Below are positions 12,896 through 25,805 of a stretch of DNA of 64,000 nucleotides, piece after piece. The notes below the pieces were generated by a model, which was not told the DNA's origin, made no database searches, and saw nothing but the letters and a program-made list of their open reading frames with translations. The translations under genes and the position numbers were made by a program. Origin of the DNA: Fasciola hepatica. Its lineage: Eukaryota > Platyhelminthes > Trematoda > Plagiorchiida > Fasciolidae. The DNA lies in NCBI GenBank assembly GCA_948099385.1, contig CANUEZ040000117.1:4574001-4638000 (forward strand), given 5' to 3'. Position 1 is the stretch's first letter, and each line of letters opens with the position of its first letter.

Positions 12896-13849
12896 TGAAG
12901 GAAGATGAGCAGGAGGAGAGAAATGCGGAATAACTTTGATTACTGCAACATGTTCTGGCAATTATTAGTGGCGCTTCACCTCTCCCATGGATACTCGAAA
13001 GACCTCTTTGATCAGTCTTGACTAACCACAATCCACGAGATACTTCAGCACCCTCATCTATCTGTTACATGATGACGTATCTTTTTGTCATTCCCATTCA
13101 TCCAGCCGTTTTTCATTCCGGCACTTTTCCTTCAGGAAAAACTCTTGAGAAAACTCCTCCGCTTCCTATCTAGGTCGAACCTTGACCAACAAGGAGTTAT
13201 AAAAAAGCTGAGTTTGTTTTAAAAATTTTACAGTTTGTTTATTTTTCTCTTGCTCACTTACCTCTAACATCTGATGTGCTCAAATTTGTCCCGTCTTTCA
13301 CGATGTTTTTTCTCTCATTTATTTAATAGCAGTTACTGAAGTTTAGGTAAACTGCTAACAGAGGTCCACCACACAAATACAAATACAAATAAAGGCACCA
13401 TGATAGTGAACGATGAGCCAAACCGCATGATCCGTTGCGACACTTTGAACCAGAAGAGTAGCACACTGCCCGAAAAATTCAATGATATCGATTATAATTA
13501 TGGGAAGTTGATTACTTGGACTAATAATTTATGTTTATCTACTTCCATTTATTTAAGTGCCTTGTTCTTCTCTATTACACTTTAGACCGCTGAGGATGAC
13601 ACCGAGGTGACACAGCATACATATACACATACACGTGTAACATCAGTGAATGGAGAAAAATAACAAAAAAGAGGATGATCCTCTTTTCGATGCTTGCAAA
13701 CGAGTGTTTGGAATAAGAGACAAGATTTCGGATTTCGTCATTTCCATCTCCAGATACAGGCACCCAAGGACAGGTCATTATTTATCAGGATCAGCATGTG
13801 GGGAAAAGTGATACTCGATCGAGGGAAAAATAGGTCAGTCCCAACAAAG

Positions 13850-14037
13850 ATAATGGTGAAGATGATGTTGATTTGGATGATAATGGTGATGGTAGTGATG
13901 AGGATAAGGATGAGGATGATGATGAGGATGATGGCAGTGATTCGGATAATGATTATTCGGATGATGACGATAATGATGATGATGATGTGTGTGATGACGA
14001 TGATTCAGTTGGTATTGTCTCAGGTGATGATGATGAT
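13850..14037. repeat. Imperfect GAT trinucleotide region
   Basis: About 190 bases of GAT/GAG/GGT-like units with many interruptions, ending 470 bases before exon 8. It looks like an old relative of the long pure GAT array on the other side of that exon. Confidence 0.85.
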
Positions 14038-14434
14038 TCTCATAGGTTTTTAGGTTCATTTTTCCAACAGATTCCTCGTTTACTTGTTGATCCATGAATA
14101 TGAAGAGTGTGGTACTTGCATTAAGAACTATTCTGCTAGCGCCAGCGCACAAGAGAGTAAGCTTACTTTCAGTCATATGTTAAGGCAGGTTTCCAAAGAT
14201 GAGCTGACGAAAGAAGGGTTGAGGACGTAACTTTAGATGCTGTCAATTCATCATTGAGTTTTACGATTCTCATGGATACGACAACAACAAATCAGTTCTG
14301 TCTTATTGTCTATTGAAACAGAACTAAGTTTTCCACCATGAGGCGCGACAGAAAGTTGTTATTTTCGAATTTTCTCAAATGAATTTTAAATAAACAACCT
14401 ACAATGGGCTAAATCAAGTACATATTCCCTCTAC

Positions 14435-14452
14435 CTCTCTCTCTCTCTCTCC
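14435..14452. repeat. CT dinucleotide run
   Basis: A short CT run about 50 bases into intron 8 from the exon 8 donor. Confidence 0.8.
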
Positions 14453-14503
14453 GGTAAAGTTCTTATCCAGGAGATAGTTTTCCTAGTCGGAGACATGGCT
14501 TAC

Positions 14504-14735
14504 CGGTAACACGCAAACGCAGAGCATCGTCCAAACACAGGTAGGAACTGTCCGAGCTGACGCTACTGAAAGTACGCACGTTGGATTGCAACAATTGGTC
14601 ATTGTACCGCTCGACATCTTGGTGTAGAACAAGCGGATAAGAAACGGGGCCTTGGGATCCATTCATTTCTCCAGATGGTTTCACGGCCAAACGTGGTTTT
14701 AGCAACCGCTTTGATCCGGCTGAGGTTGCACGGAC
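14504..14735 (-). CDS. RP1: RP1-like exon 8: trefoil-like region, internal
   Basis: Encodes residues 817-893 and the first base of codon 894. The acceptor (actcagtatttcag) and donor (ACCG|GTAAGC) are both good and the phases (0 in, 1 out) fit the neighbours. It opens with a basic stretch (SAGSKRLLKPRLAVKPSGEM) and later has VRTFSSVSSDSSYLCLDDAL and RLRVT, the latter like a trefoil strand with a bound-state 'YL' position. The upstream intron contains the GAT array, whose edge is only about 80 bases from this exon's acceptor; a CT run lies about 50 bases beyond the donor. Confidence 0.8.
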
Positions 14736-14813
14736 CTGAAATACTGAGTGAGACGGGTGAAGTTTATGTATTCTGTTCGGTTATATTCGGATCATGATTC
14801 GAATGGTGATTCG

Positions 14814-16907
<2,094 letters not shown>

Positions 16908-17497
16908 ACGTGTAGCGGTTGTTTTCAGTGCTCCGATGGTTCTCGTTGAGAACGTGAACGATTTTGAAGAAAAAATCCCCACAAACGGGAACCCTCATGG
17001 TCCGGGATCCGAAGCATTTCAGGGCCGCCTAAATGGCACTCCTAATGCCTGTAGTTGACAGTGTCTATCTGGTTTATGAACATTATTAATACTGAACGAC
17101 GAAAAAAGTACACGTAGCGGTTCATTTTCAGTAGATAAAATAGGGTTCTGTTGATCATAACATGGTTCATCTTACATTGTCTACCTTCAGCTCTTCTTTG
17201 ATAGCCATGGAAGTACAGAGCACAGATGTTTCGACACGGATGGTGGTGTAGAAGTACTAAGGTGGATGCTTTGAAAGCATTTTTACTCTTTCCCAGACGG
17301 ATTGTCCTTGAGACCGATCTATTACGAACGCAGAGCCACTAGCTAGAGTCTCTGTCATTTATTTAGGACTCACCATTGGTGCAAATTCGCATTGGTAATG
17401 TCACTTTCAAAACTGTGCAAAAACAATTCGCGGGTTGACTTATTAAAAGCGAAATTTATTACATTTCAAAGCCAAATGGAGTAGTATTTCACTTTTC

Positions 17498-17764
17498 TTG
17501 TATCAGTGTCTTTCTTGTTCTCTCCTACTTTCACCCTGTGCTAGTCTGGCGAAGAAATACTTCGAAATTCTTCGCCGAGTCCCATCGATCATCGTTAGGG
17601 TGTCTCGCAAGTCATCTGCTACATTTCATGAACTAGACCTAGGTGCAGCTGGAAAGTTCCCACATAAAATTCGTTCAGTTTTCACTCAAGCTTTACTCAG
17701 CGATCTGTCCCAGTACCATTCTCTTGCCCCAACATGTTCTGCTTTTCGATCCATACTTTCTTGA
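17498..17764 (+). mobile_element. CR1-like LINE, post-RT fragment
   Basis: A plus-strand frame reads SPCASLAKKYFEILRRVPSI then HKIRSVFTQALLSDLSQYHS, comparable to the region after RT in CR1-like LINEs where a short Leu/Arg-rich tail ends the ORF. Only about 270 bases are recognisable, so the family call is tentative. Confidence 0.4.
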
Positions 17765-18180
17765 GTGGACGTCTACATAAAATTTACTATTTTTTGTCGA
17801 GTGAATCCTCGAAAATAGAGTGCAAGTCTAAGTTGAATCTTCGTCGTTTTTTATTGCTTCCATTCACTGAGGTAATGATTGCGAATCTTTTTGACTGAAA
17901 TGTACAATTCCTTTTACGAAACTGTGTAACTGAGTACAGCAAGAGAAAACAGTTGGTAAAACCCAAGATCCGTGAACTGTTACTGGTGCGCTTTTCGGCT
18001 GAATTTAAGTGGACCAATCAGAGTTAGCACGCATAGCCTACTGGTTCTCTCGTGTGACTCACGAACAGTATTCATGCCGACCGCGGTCCAAGTCTCATAT
18101 GACTTTCGACGGCAATTTCTCTTTTCAGATTGTTTACTTCATTTATATCCGATATGAATCACTTGTAAAACCAGTCTTAA

Positions 18181-18255
18181 AAAAGGTTAACTGTGATGAC
18201 CAAAACGTCTAAAACTGATCAACAATTTCGACTACACTGTGTTACTGAAAAACAC
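18181..18255 (+). repeat. Relative of the hairpin element at 48330-48495
   Basis: The segment aaggttaactgtgatgacc, then aaaacgtc and tttcgactacactgtgttactgaa in pieces, aligns to the right arm at 48418-48495. Only one arm is present. Confidence 0.5.
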
Positions 18256-18321
18256 AACTTCATAATAATCGACCAATATGCCAATAAGAGGGTAGCAACG
18301 AATTAGAGGCTGCTAATTGGG

Positions 18322-18412
18322 GAAGGTGATGGGCGGCGAGGGAGGTTTTGAACCCAGGACAAAAGGGTCTAAAGTTCAGCACGATGATCGTTTGACTACG
18401 GCCAGCCATATC
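18322..18412 (-). mobile_element. tRNA-derived SINE-like element
   Basis: On the minus strand a box-A-like tggccgtagtcaaacg is followed by a box-B-like gggttcaaaacc, at tRNA-like spacing. It lies 30 bases outside the left inverted arm of the Penelope-like element. The same layout recurs at 20983-21080, 28461-28535 and 54438-54514. Confidence 0.5.
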
Positions 18413-18441
18413 CAACGTGGAGGTAATTTCCTAATAGCGAA

Positions 18442-18742
18442 GTCAGATACATCGGGTTGCACACTGTATCCGAGACCATTTCGCCACATCCGTACACGTG
18501 CACACTGCGGTCAATGTGATTCTTGTATAGTCCGTAAAATAACAAACGAAAATGATACAAGATTGAAGTCAATGATAAGTTATAGGAATGAACAAGAATG
18601 GAAGGGAGGGTAGATGTTAGGTCACCAGGGTAAGTACAAATGGATGTGCCACCCCAGCTGTTTACACAATTCGAGTTTACAATTGAGAATGACTAGGGCT
18701 TCGGTATGTCTAAGTGATCTTTTATTTGTAGTGTTGTATATG
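18442..18742 (+). repeat. Left inverted arm of Penelope-like element
   Basis: Reverse complement of 19897-20197; differences seen at the sites read as gtcagaT versus gtcagaC and cacaCtg versus cacaAtg. Confidence 0.95.
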
Positions 18743-19896
18743 ACCCTAAAAGAGTTGCTTGGATTTACCGTGTATTTGCTCAGTCCGATGTTGCTTTATA
18801 GATGGTCTGACTGCTTTTAGTTTCGTTGGTGACGTCATCACTGTGAACTGAGTTTTAATCGATTTCCAAAGCCACTCCGGAATATGCTTTTCTAAAGAGG
18901 GCTTCAGAATAAACTGCATTGGATAACCATTGAACTGCAGCCTTGTGGTTAACTTATCATACTCATTAGCTAGTGTCTTCTGTGCATATCTCACGGGCCC
19001 CGTGAAACTGTATTCGAATGAGACCTATCTTATGTTTCACAGGCAAGAAGCCCGTGAAAAGCAGATATCATCCAGTGAACGTGTTTTTCCGGTAGACTGA
19101 TCTCCAAATCAGTTGGTTCTGTTGGCTAGAAAAGCTTTTATTCATAAAGGAAATGTGATTTTTTTCTACCCAGCGACGAGTCAGTTTGTTGTTTGGGTGG
19201 AAGCCGCTGAATTGGTCAAATAACCTATCTGCATCGCTGCTGTTGTCACTGACGATGAATATGTCTTCAGCACAGCGGCAGTAGAGATCACGTCTTGAGA
19301 TGTCCCGTTGTGGTTCGCATTCTAAGCAAACAATAAAAAGACCTGCCAGACTGGTTCCGAGGGGACTTCCCATAGCCACCCAATCTATTTGCCGAAGTCC
19401 TTCTCTGGGGAAAGAGAGGCGCACTTTTGAAGTGCAAAAGAGTAGAAGATTTGCTAGCTCATCCGCAGCTAATCCAACATCAAGTTTGTTTTCTTCAGTG
19501 GATCGACAAATTATCTGAATATTTTCATGCTGCGGAATTTTAGCGACTAAGGAATTCATGTCCATTTTGAATGCATCTCAGTTTCTTATGCTCCGATTCT
19601 TGAGTTTTTGGCAAATTTCGAAGGCGTCTTTCACTTTTTAATTTGCAACTGAGCTAACTGTTTGGCTAAGCACGCTGGGGTGAATTTAACACCCCTGACA
19701 TGGGTCTCATTGGGACTCCAACCTTATGAAGTTTTGGCGAACCGTAAATTTTCTGGTATTTGGTTTCTTCTTGGCAGTACATGTTTGTCTGTCAATCCCG
19801 AGATCAGATTTGCTCGCATTACCGTGCGTATTTCGATGCCAATCTTTCTATCTAGCTCTTGACTGCCATGCAGAGAGGAGATCAGTCGTTTAAGGC

Positions 19897-20197
19897 CATA
19901 TACAACACTACAAATAAAAGATCACTTAGACATACCGAAGCCCTAGTCATTCTCAATTGTAAACTCGAATTGTGTAAACAGCTGGGGTGGCACATCCATT
20001 TGTACTTACCCTGGTGACCTAACATCTACCCTCCCTTCCATTCTTGTTCATTCCTATAACTTATCATTGACTTCAATCTTGTATCATTTTCGTTTGTTAT
20101 TTTACGGACTATACAAGAATCACATTGACCGCAGTGTGCACGTGTACGGATGTGGCGAAATGGTCTCGGATACATTGTGCAACCCGATGTGTCTGAC
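19897..20197 (-). repeat. Right inverted arm of Penelope-like element
   Basis: Reverse complement of 18442-18742 over 301 bases. It ends 178 bases from the 3' edge of exon 7. Confidence 0.95.
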
Positions 20198-20375
20198 ATC
20201 TTTTTTCAAATTTGTGGCGGGAATTCGTTGTTCCTGAGGAAGTTCCTAACAAACTGGATGCCACAGCTGCGTGCACTGTTCAGTCTTCATTTTTTATTCG
20301 TGACTGTTCACCTGGATGAACATTCCACACTTCTAACTTACTTGCGGGTACGACTTTTTTATTCGTTTCCCTCAC

Positions 20376-20498
20376 CGTACTACTCCGTGCTTCGATTCGA
20401 CCACTGCTGGACTCGTTAATTTGGAGAGGGGCACCGGTCACATTGCTGTAGAATACTATGCGCGTTCCCGGACGGAACTTCCATAATTCCGATTGCCA
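20376..20498 (-). CDS. RP1: RP1-like exon 7: start of trefoil-like region
   Basis: Encodes residues 776-816. It follows a very strong pyrimidine-rich acceptor (ttcctttcctcctgaacag) and ends in phase 0 at ACG|GTGAGG. The residues QSELWKFRPGTRIVFYSNVT, then GAPLQIN and GRIEARSS, fit the repeated pattern of fascin- or ricin-type beta-trefoils (G..V.L.N..TG..L.......). The domain call is an inference from pattern; the exon call rests on splice sites, phase and open frame. Confidence 0.78.
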
Positions 20499-23400
20499 CT
20501 GTTCAGGAGGAAAGGAAATGGGAATAAAATTGACCTGAACAGTTTTGGACTTTCAAAGACAGATATGGACAATGCCCAGTGAAATGTGAAATTTTGGCGG
20601 GAAAAGCGGTACCTTACCAGATACGTTCCCCAACATGAAACCACTGGTTCAATGGCATTAATAATTGATCATTCAGAACAGGAACTCATCAGTGGTTTTG
20701 TGACATCAAATGCATCCCATTGTTTCTCTGTTCGCCATGTTCTTTCGGGGTACCTGTCTCCTCAAAAGTGTTCCCAAAATATTCACGGCTTGACCAGTCA
20801 TGGGCTGCTACTGTGAGAAACCAGGGGTTCCGCCAGCCAAGCAGTATACCAAAAGCAGTCAGTTTCACTGAACAGTCAGTTAAAGGCTTCGTTCCCAACA
20901 CTTTCGTTTTCTTACTCACTTTCTTCTTTACTATATATTATTAGCACAACATTTGAGGATGGGGCTTAGGATCAACTTAAAGCCGCCTGTTGGGGTGATC
21001 GACGGCAGCGCGGAGATTCGAACCCTGTGCTGAAGGATTCAAAGTCCCCTGTGATAACCGTTTGACCACCACCGATCGCAGGAATGAGTGCTAAACTGGA
21101 TGAAAATTTGCCGAACAAATTTCATCAGGAGTAGAAATCAAATGAACGGATCACACTGGTGTTTTTCAGAGTCAGCTGACTACGGTCGAGCCTAGCGAAC
21201 TCACGAAGTCACCGTTCGGGTTTTTATCGACGTCAGTCTCTCCCGCACTCTTCCATGGAATCGGCGGTATGGTCAAAGTATCATCGTGGTCGACTGCAGA
21301 CCCCTCTGGTTCGCGTTTCGAATTCCGCCACCGCTGCCCACTACCTTTCCCCAGTCTGCAGACTGTGATTGGCCGTGATCCCCATCCTGAAGTATCCTGT
21401 TATTATTATATAATACAAAAGAAGTAAATAAAAAGGAAAAACAATAACGTTATCATTATTTACGAACAGCTCCACTATTTCTTTTAGACTTTTCCGTGAT
21501 CTTGTAAATTTTCTCATCTGCTTCACTGCTAAATCAATAGGAACAATATAGTTTACTGTTTTGTGATGTAACTACTGACGTAAGTTCTAAGAAACTCCCT
21601 CATATATTGGTAGTAATTAAACGTTTTAGTACAACAGAACAACCGCAGCAGAACACGCGAAAGACAAGACAGTACAATACCTTAATGGGTTATATAAAGA
21701 TGAATCCAAAAAGAAACGGAACCTATTTGAACTCATGTTTGTTGCTGTGCTTGGACTTTAGATTATGAAAATTGGGGTCTATCAGCACTGCATAGCGTAC
21801 ATCCAAAAAGTCCATGGGTAGCCCAGCAGGGTAACCCTGTGATTTTCAGAGGTTGACTGTTACTAACATCGTAGTATCTCAAGGTCGATAGCCCACCAAA
21901 CTATTAGAGACCAGAAATCGATTGATTGTGAAGGCTACGTTCAAAAACTCTTTCTTCAGACCGAATGCTTGACGTATTCAATTTTTACAGTAGCGATCCC
22001 CGTCAATCGAAGCAAAACTGATTTGTTCAGACAGAGCAGTTTAACCGCCCACACTTCTCTGTTTTTCCGAGTTAAACACTTTACTCGAATCAAAAGTCAA
22101 AAAGCTGCAGTTGCAAGTTGATTTCAAAAGTCAACTCCACCGTGTTTTTCATTCTGGGACGCATGCCAGCGAAACTTCCGCTCAAGTCCTGTTATGTTAC
22201 TATTGTGCTATCGAAATACGGCTGTTTATACGGGCAACATAATCAGACTCGACTTCAGTTCATAAGCTTCTGAGATCAAATGGTCTTCGAAGCTAAACAA
22301 GTTCCAGCCCAAGTCATCCCACTACCGGTCATCTTATTCCTTTCTGTGTGTTCTTATTTCCCACAGTCCCTTACAGAAACGTTGTGCCATGATTGTGTGA
22401 TTAATATAAGAAGTCCAACCTTCACTATTGATATCACCATAGTTGGAAGCTTCAGTGAATCAATATTTTTGTATCGTGTCCATTAGAGCAGAACTTACTT
22501 TTGGACGCATTTTCCAGAGACTGGCTGAAAATTACTACATTTTCTAAAACCAGCTAATTTTCTCAGTCCTCGGAATTGTTTCACTGTATCCGTCCCGCTG
22601 AAACACAGATCATTCGCACTTCATATCCAGCCTTGGCACTGACTTAGTCTTTGTTACGGGTGATGCATCTGACCTAACTGGTCTTTAATTCGATTCCCAA
22701 TGAATTTCCGGTCTTTGGCACCTACTGGTGACGCGCCTTTACCCGTTTTGCTTGGTCATATAAATTGTTGTTTTAGCTGTCAGATTAATTCAAGTACTGC
22801 AGACAGTAAACATTTCAACCGATCAAATCACTGACAGTTCACCATGATTACCGTAACAATTCGCGATGTTTGATTGTCCTTCAGACATCCACATCCCGTT
22901 TTCAAACGATACTGCTTGCTGCGGGGGCCTATTTTTCTTCGTGACGGACGTAATATGGTCAGATTCATGGATGGTATGAATCACCACGAGATCAAATCAC
23001 GTATTGATTTCAAGTTATATAAAGTAACGAAGAGGGCCTTTGTGAAGGCATGTGTTGAATCATCGTTCGTGGATAGCCATGTCATGTCAGCAGTCAGCAC
23101 CTGTACAGTGCCCAGCCCAATGTTTGAGACAACGGGAACACGAAGGACTGGATAGCCAACGGATGGCATGAATCAATCTGTCAACCATGTTAGAGCCTCA
23201 ACACTTGGTCGTGCACACCAGACGGACCAATATTTTGTGCGCAACGGCTGGGTACATGGACCGACAATCTAAATATACATTGTGTTTTCTCAATAAACTG
23301 AGATGATTCGCGGTCAGAAAAGACTTCTCACTGGAGTTATTTGGCCGGTTCAAAACAGTTTCAAAATGGATTGTACAAAATATATGGTCCAAATATTGGG

Positions 23401-23566
23401 CAGCTGCCCATCCAGTATATTCCCTTGAATATACACTGAATCCGTGGTAGCTAACATATATGAAATCAAAAATGTAAAAATGGTAAGTTTATGATGCACA
23501 ACTCAGGGCTAAGTAATGATTATATCTGTGTTTGTTTCGTTTGGACGGCTAAAGTAACACACGCAC
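20499..23566 (-). other. Intron 6 of RP1-like gene
   Basis: A 3.1 kb intron. Besides a tRNA-derived element at 20983-21080 I see no frame or repeat I can name in 20500-20980 or 21090-23560. Confidence 0.8.
20983..21080 (-). mobile_element. tRNA-derived SINE-like element
   Basis: On the minus strand tggtggtcaaacggttatca (box A-like) and gggttcgaatctcc (box B) are separated by about 30 bases, as in Pol III promoters of tRNA-derived SINEs of trematodes. No acceptor stem is formed, so it is not a working tRNA. Confidence 0.6.
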
Positions 23567-23923
23567 CCATGTATCTTCTTGGTTGATCAGACTTGTGCTT
23601 TCAATCAGTTGCGTACTGAGGTTTCCACTTCCGACACTGGCTATCAGCTGCACTTTTAAAGACCCCGGTCGCGTTCCCATCCCAAGCCACTGGTAACAGG
23701 GAAAACAGCTCCATCCGCGACTATTTCCGGTGCCTTCCGCTGAACGTCCGGTTATTCCGTCGGTTAATCCTGAGCTGGCTGGAAGTTCTCGCACAAGGAC
23801 TTTCTCCAAATACCACTGGTCCGCACCCTCGTCTCCGTCATCGTCTACCGCGTTTGAATCTAACCAGATAGATAGTCGCCGAAGCCGACCAAGGAAGACG
23901 GCCTCCAGGGTGAATTGACTGGT
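23567..23923 (-). CDS. RP1: RP1-like exon 6: second half of PLAT domain 2 and linker
   Basis: Encodes residues 657-775. It continues the PLAT from exon 5 (FARGR-TSQFTLEAVFLGRLRRLSIWLD), then WYLEKVLVRE, the W.L..V.V strand, and closes with WSCFPCYQWLG. An acidic loop (DSNAVDDDGDEGADQ) replaces the usual HDN.G loop, and a Gly/Ser-rich insert (GLTDGITGRSAEGTGNSRG) comes before the closing motif. The acceptor is tcgccgtcacag; the donor TGG|GTGCGT is plausible but not ideal, in phase 0. The last 25 residues (STQLIESTSLINQEDTW) look like linker. Confidence 0.85.
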
Positions 23924-24139
23924 CTGTGACGGCGAGAATAGACGAGACAGTAGATGATAAAATGCTGACGTGAATTATAGTTGGAGAAAAGCGAACAGAT
24001 TTCCTCCGCGGTTTAACATGAATGGAACAGTCTCAGTGAGACTCAATCACGTACTTAATCATTCCGTAAGTACTTGCCTTGTAGAAGTAGATATTAATAC
24101 TTTGCAAATGGATGCAAAAATAACCATTCAATCATTCGG

Positions 24140-24960
24140 AACTTTACAAAAGATACTTTGGTGATACTCTTATCATCAGAAAAAAGTCTGCAAGAGATGG
24201 CATCGGTTATGAATGAACTCAACCGTCTGCATCTGAATGTACGATTTACGATGGGAGCAGAAACGGAAGATACGCTGCACTTCCTCCACATTAATATGAC
24301 TGGGAAGAATGATGGAACAGTTGCCAGATCTGTTTACCGAAAGGAAAATTAGACAGGCCAGTGCTTGCACTTTGACATCTTTGCTCCTGCGGAATATAAA
24401 CGTGGCCTGGTCCGAACACTATTTCAGAGAGCACGACGTATTTGCACAGAAGACATGATTGACAACGAACCACGACAGCTGAAAGAAACCAAGACTGAAA
24501 ACGCTTATCCCGATGCGTTTATCGAAAAACACAGCAAGCCTAAAGTCATCAGAGAAACGATTTGTTCGGCAGGAAAATTACTAGTCACCCTTTGTCTTCC
24601 ATCCAAAGGTGATGATGCCAACTGCTTGATCAAACGACGACTTGGATCAGTGATTGCTCGAGCATATTACGCAGCTGACCTCAGAGTTTCTCATCGAACG
24701 ACTGAGATCTCCACACCCTGCGTGAAACAACATCTACCTATGTACACCAAAATCTAATCTGATTTAACAATTTTTACGCAGTTGCGGAGCAACCCACGTG
24801 GGTTGAACAGTGCGGCAGTGGCGTAGCCGAGTGACTGAACGTATTCCGAACTGTCAAAGAATACCACGCTGATGAGGGTTGCCGAAGCCATTGCCATACG
24901 TCGCTGGAAACCAATATTGTATCAGCAGAAACAGCTGTTTGGTAATGTGTCTTTGTCATG
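24140..24960 (+). mobile_element. Penelope-like element, RT end to GIY-YIG end
   Basis: RYFGDTLII-like sequence leads into SSEKSLQEMASVMNELNRLH and LHFLHINMTG, then SVYRKEN-stop-TGQCLHF, YKRGLVRTLFQRARRICTED and NAYPDAFIEKHSK, ending with IKRRLGSVIARAYYAADLRV. The stop at 24350-24352 replaces the Trp of the YRKxTWTG motif by one base. After the frame ends at 24757, VAEAIAIRRWKPIL near 24880 in the plus strand is the GIY-YIG C-terminal part, so the endonuclease centre is deleted. Confidence 0.8.
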
Positions 24961-25744
24961 GTGACGTAACTTGACTATTGTAATTTCACCTATATTAGTC
25001 GAGCATTATTGTTTTGCATGAACTCATATAAACAGTATTTTTCTGCGGTATGCATCATGTTGAGATACAGCGGAATCGTCCGGGACATAAATCGTGCTAT
25101 GTTGCAGCTCTGGCTTTTCTTCTCAACATTCAAACAAATAACAACCTATTGATGTGTCATAGTCGGAAATAGCATCAACAGAGTTACCCAGCTCATCTGA
25201 GGTGGAACCTTAATCAGTACACTTGTATTCGTGTTTAACCTTATGTATGAGTAGTACAGTGTTGTATCTGGATGACTAGTACAGTACCATACTACTCAAA
25301 TGGAAAATTCATGCTTGGCACCTTGAGTCCTCGTCCTGAAGACTAGCCGCGTTAACCGATGAAACAGTGTCGGAACAATCACAGCATGCTTCTAAAAATT
25401 GACTCATCGTCCTAGCATACTTTGTACAATTCAAATGGGACTACAGCTGTTAATCTTACTTAATTGACAGAAACGTAAAGAGCAACGTCAGAAAGATGCA
25501 CGGATAGAGAGAAACTCTCGTCACCACTATGTAGGCAGATGACAGAAAGTAAAGGTCAGCAATTTATGGAAGAAGGCAAACGTCGAGCGATACGCACGGA
25601 TGAGAATTCAGTTTCAATAAAGTAAGAGTTGATCTGTTTGTTTAATAATTCGAAATTCAGTATCAAAGCTTGGCTCTATATTGGGAACCACGGAAGCACT
25701 GTGGACAACTGCTTCTAATAGGTTGTTATGTACTATAGCTAAAG

Positions 25745-25805
25745 TGCACATCCACTGGGCCCTAACTGGGATTCGGACCCAAGGTGATCCACACGAGTTG
25801 ATAAG
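25745..25805 (-). mobile_element. tRNA-derived element fragment (box B)
   Basis: On the minus strand gggtccgaatcccagttaggg resembles box B and its flank; the element at 33791-33860 has a similar attcgagtcctaactggg. Box A is not clear. Confidence 0.3.

Larger units (their letters stand above)
8993..14503 (-). other. Intron 8 of RP1-like gene
   Basis: A 5.5 kb intron. It holds a CR1-like 3' end (9252-9790), a possible tRNA B-box (9976-9988), a GA/GAA run (10191-10234), an imperfect TAG/GTA region (12630-12895), an imperfect GAT region (13850-14037) and a CT run (14435-14452). The parts 10240-12600 and 12960-13840 show nothing recognisable. Confidence 0.8.
18442..20197 (-). mobile_element. Penelope-like element core between 301-bp inverted arms
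   Basis: Arms 18442-18742 and 19897-20197 are inverted copies with only two differences that I can see. Between them, minus strand, are Penelope-like RT segments in order: IYGSPKLHKVGVPMRPMSGV, VAMGSPLGTSLAGLFI, CRCAEDIFIVSD, VYRKNTFTG, then ICTEDT. A frameshift follows, and NGYPMQFILKP joins directly to LEKHIPEWLWKS of the GIY-YIG region, so part of the ORF is deleted. Penelope-like elements encode RT plus GIY-YIG endonuclease and often carry direct or inverted terminal repeats. Confidence 0.8.

Noticed and set aside
12598..12961. Leu-, Thr- or Val-rich frames on both strands
   Set aside because: Translation of an imperfect TAG/GTA repeat in intron 8.
24866..24905. ctgatgagg followed by gccgaagcc and later gaaacc as a hammerhead ribozyme
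   Set aside because: The same bases encode VAEAIAIRRWKP, the end of the Penelope-like endonuclease, and no proper stem II precedes a GAAA.
25340..25385. cctgaagacta...gatgaaacagtgtcgg as a hammerhead core
   Set aside because: CUGAAGA and GAAA are present but the bases just before GAAA do not pair with those after CUGAAGA.
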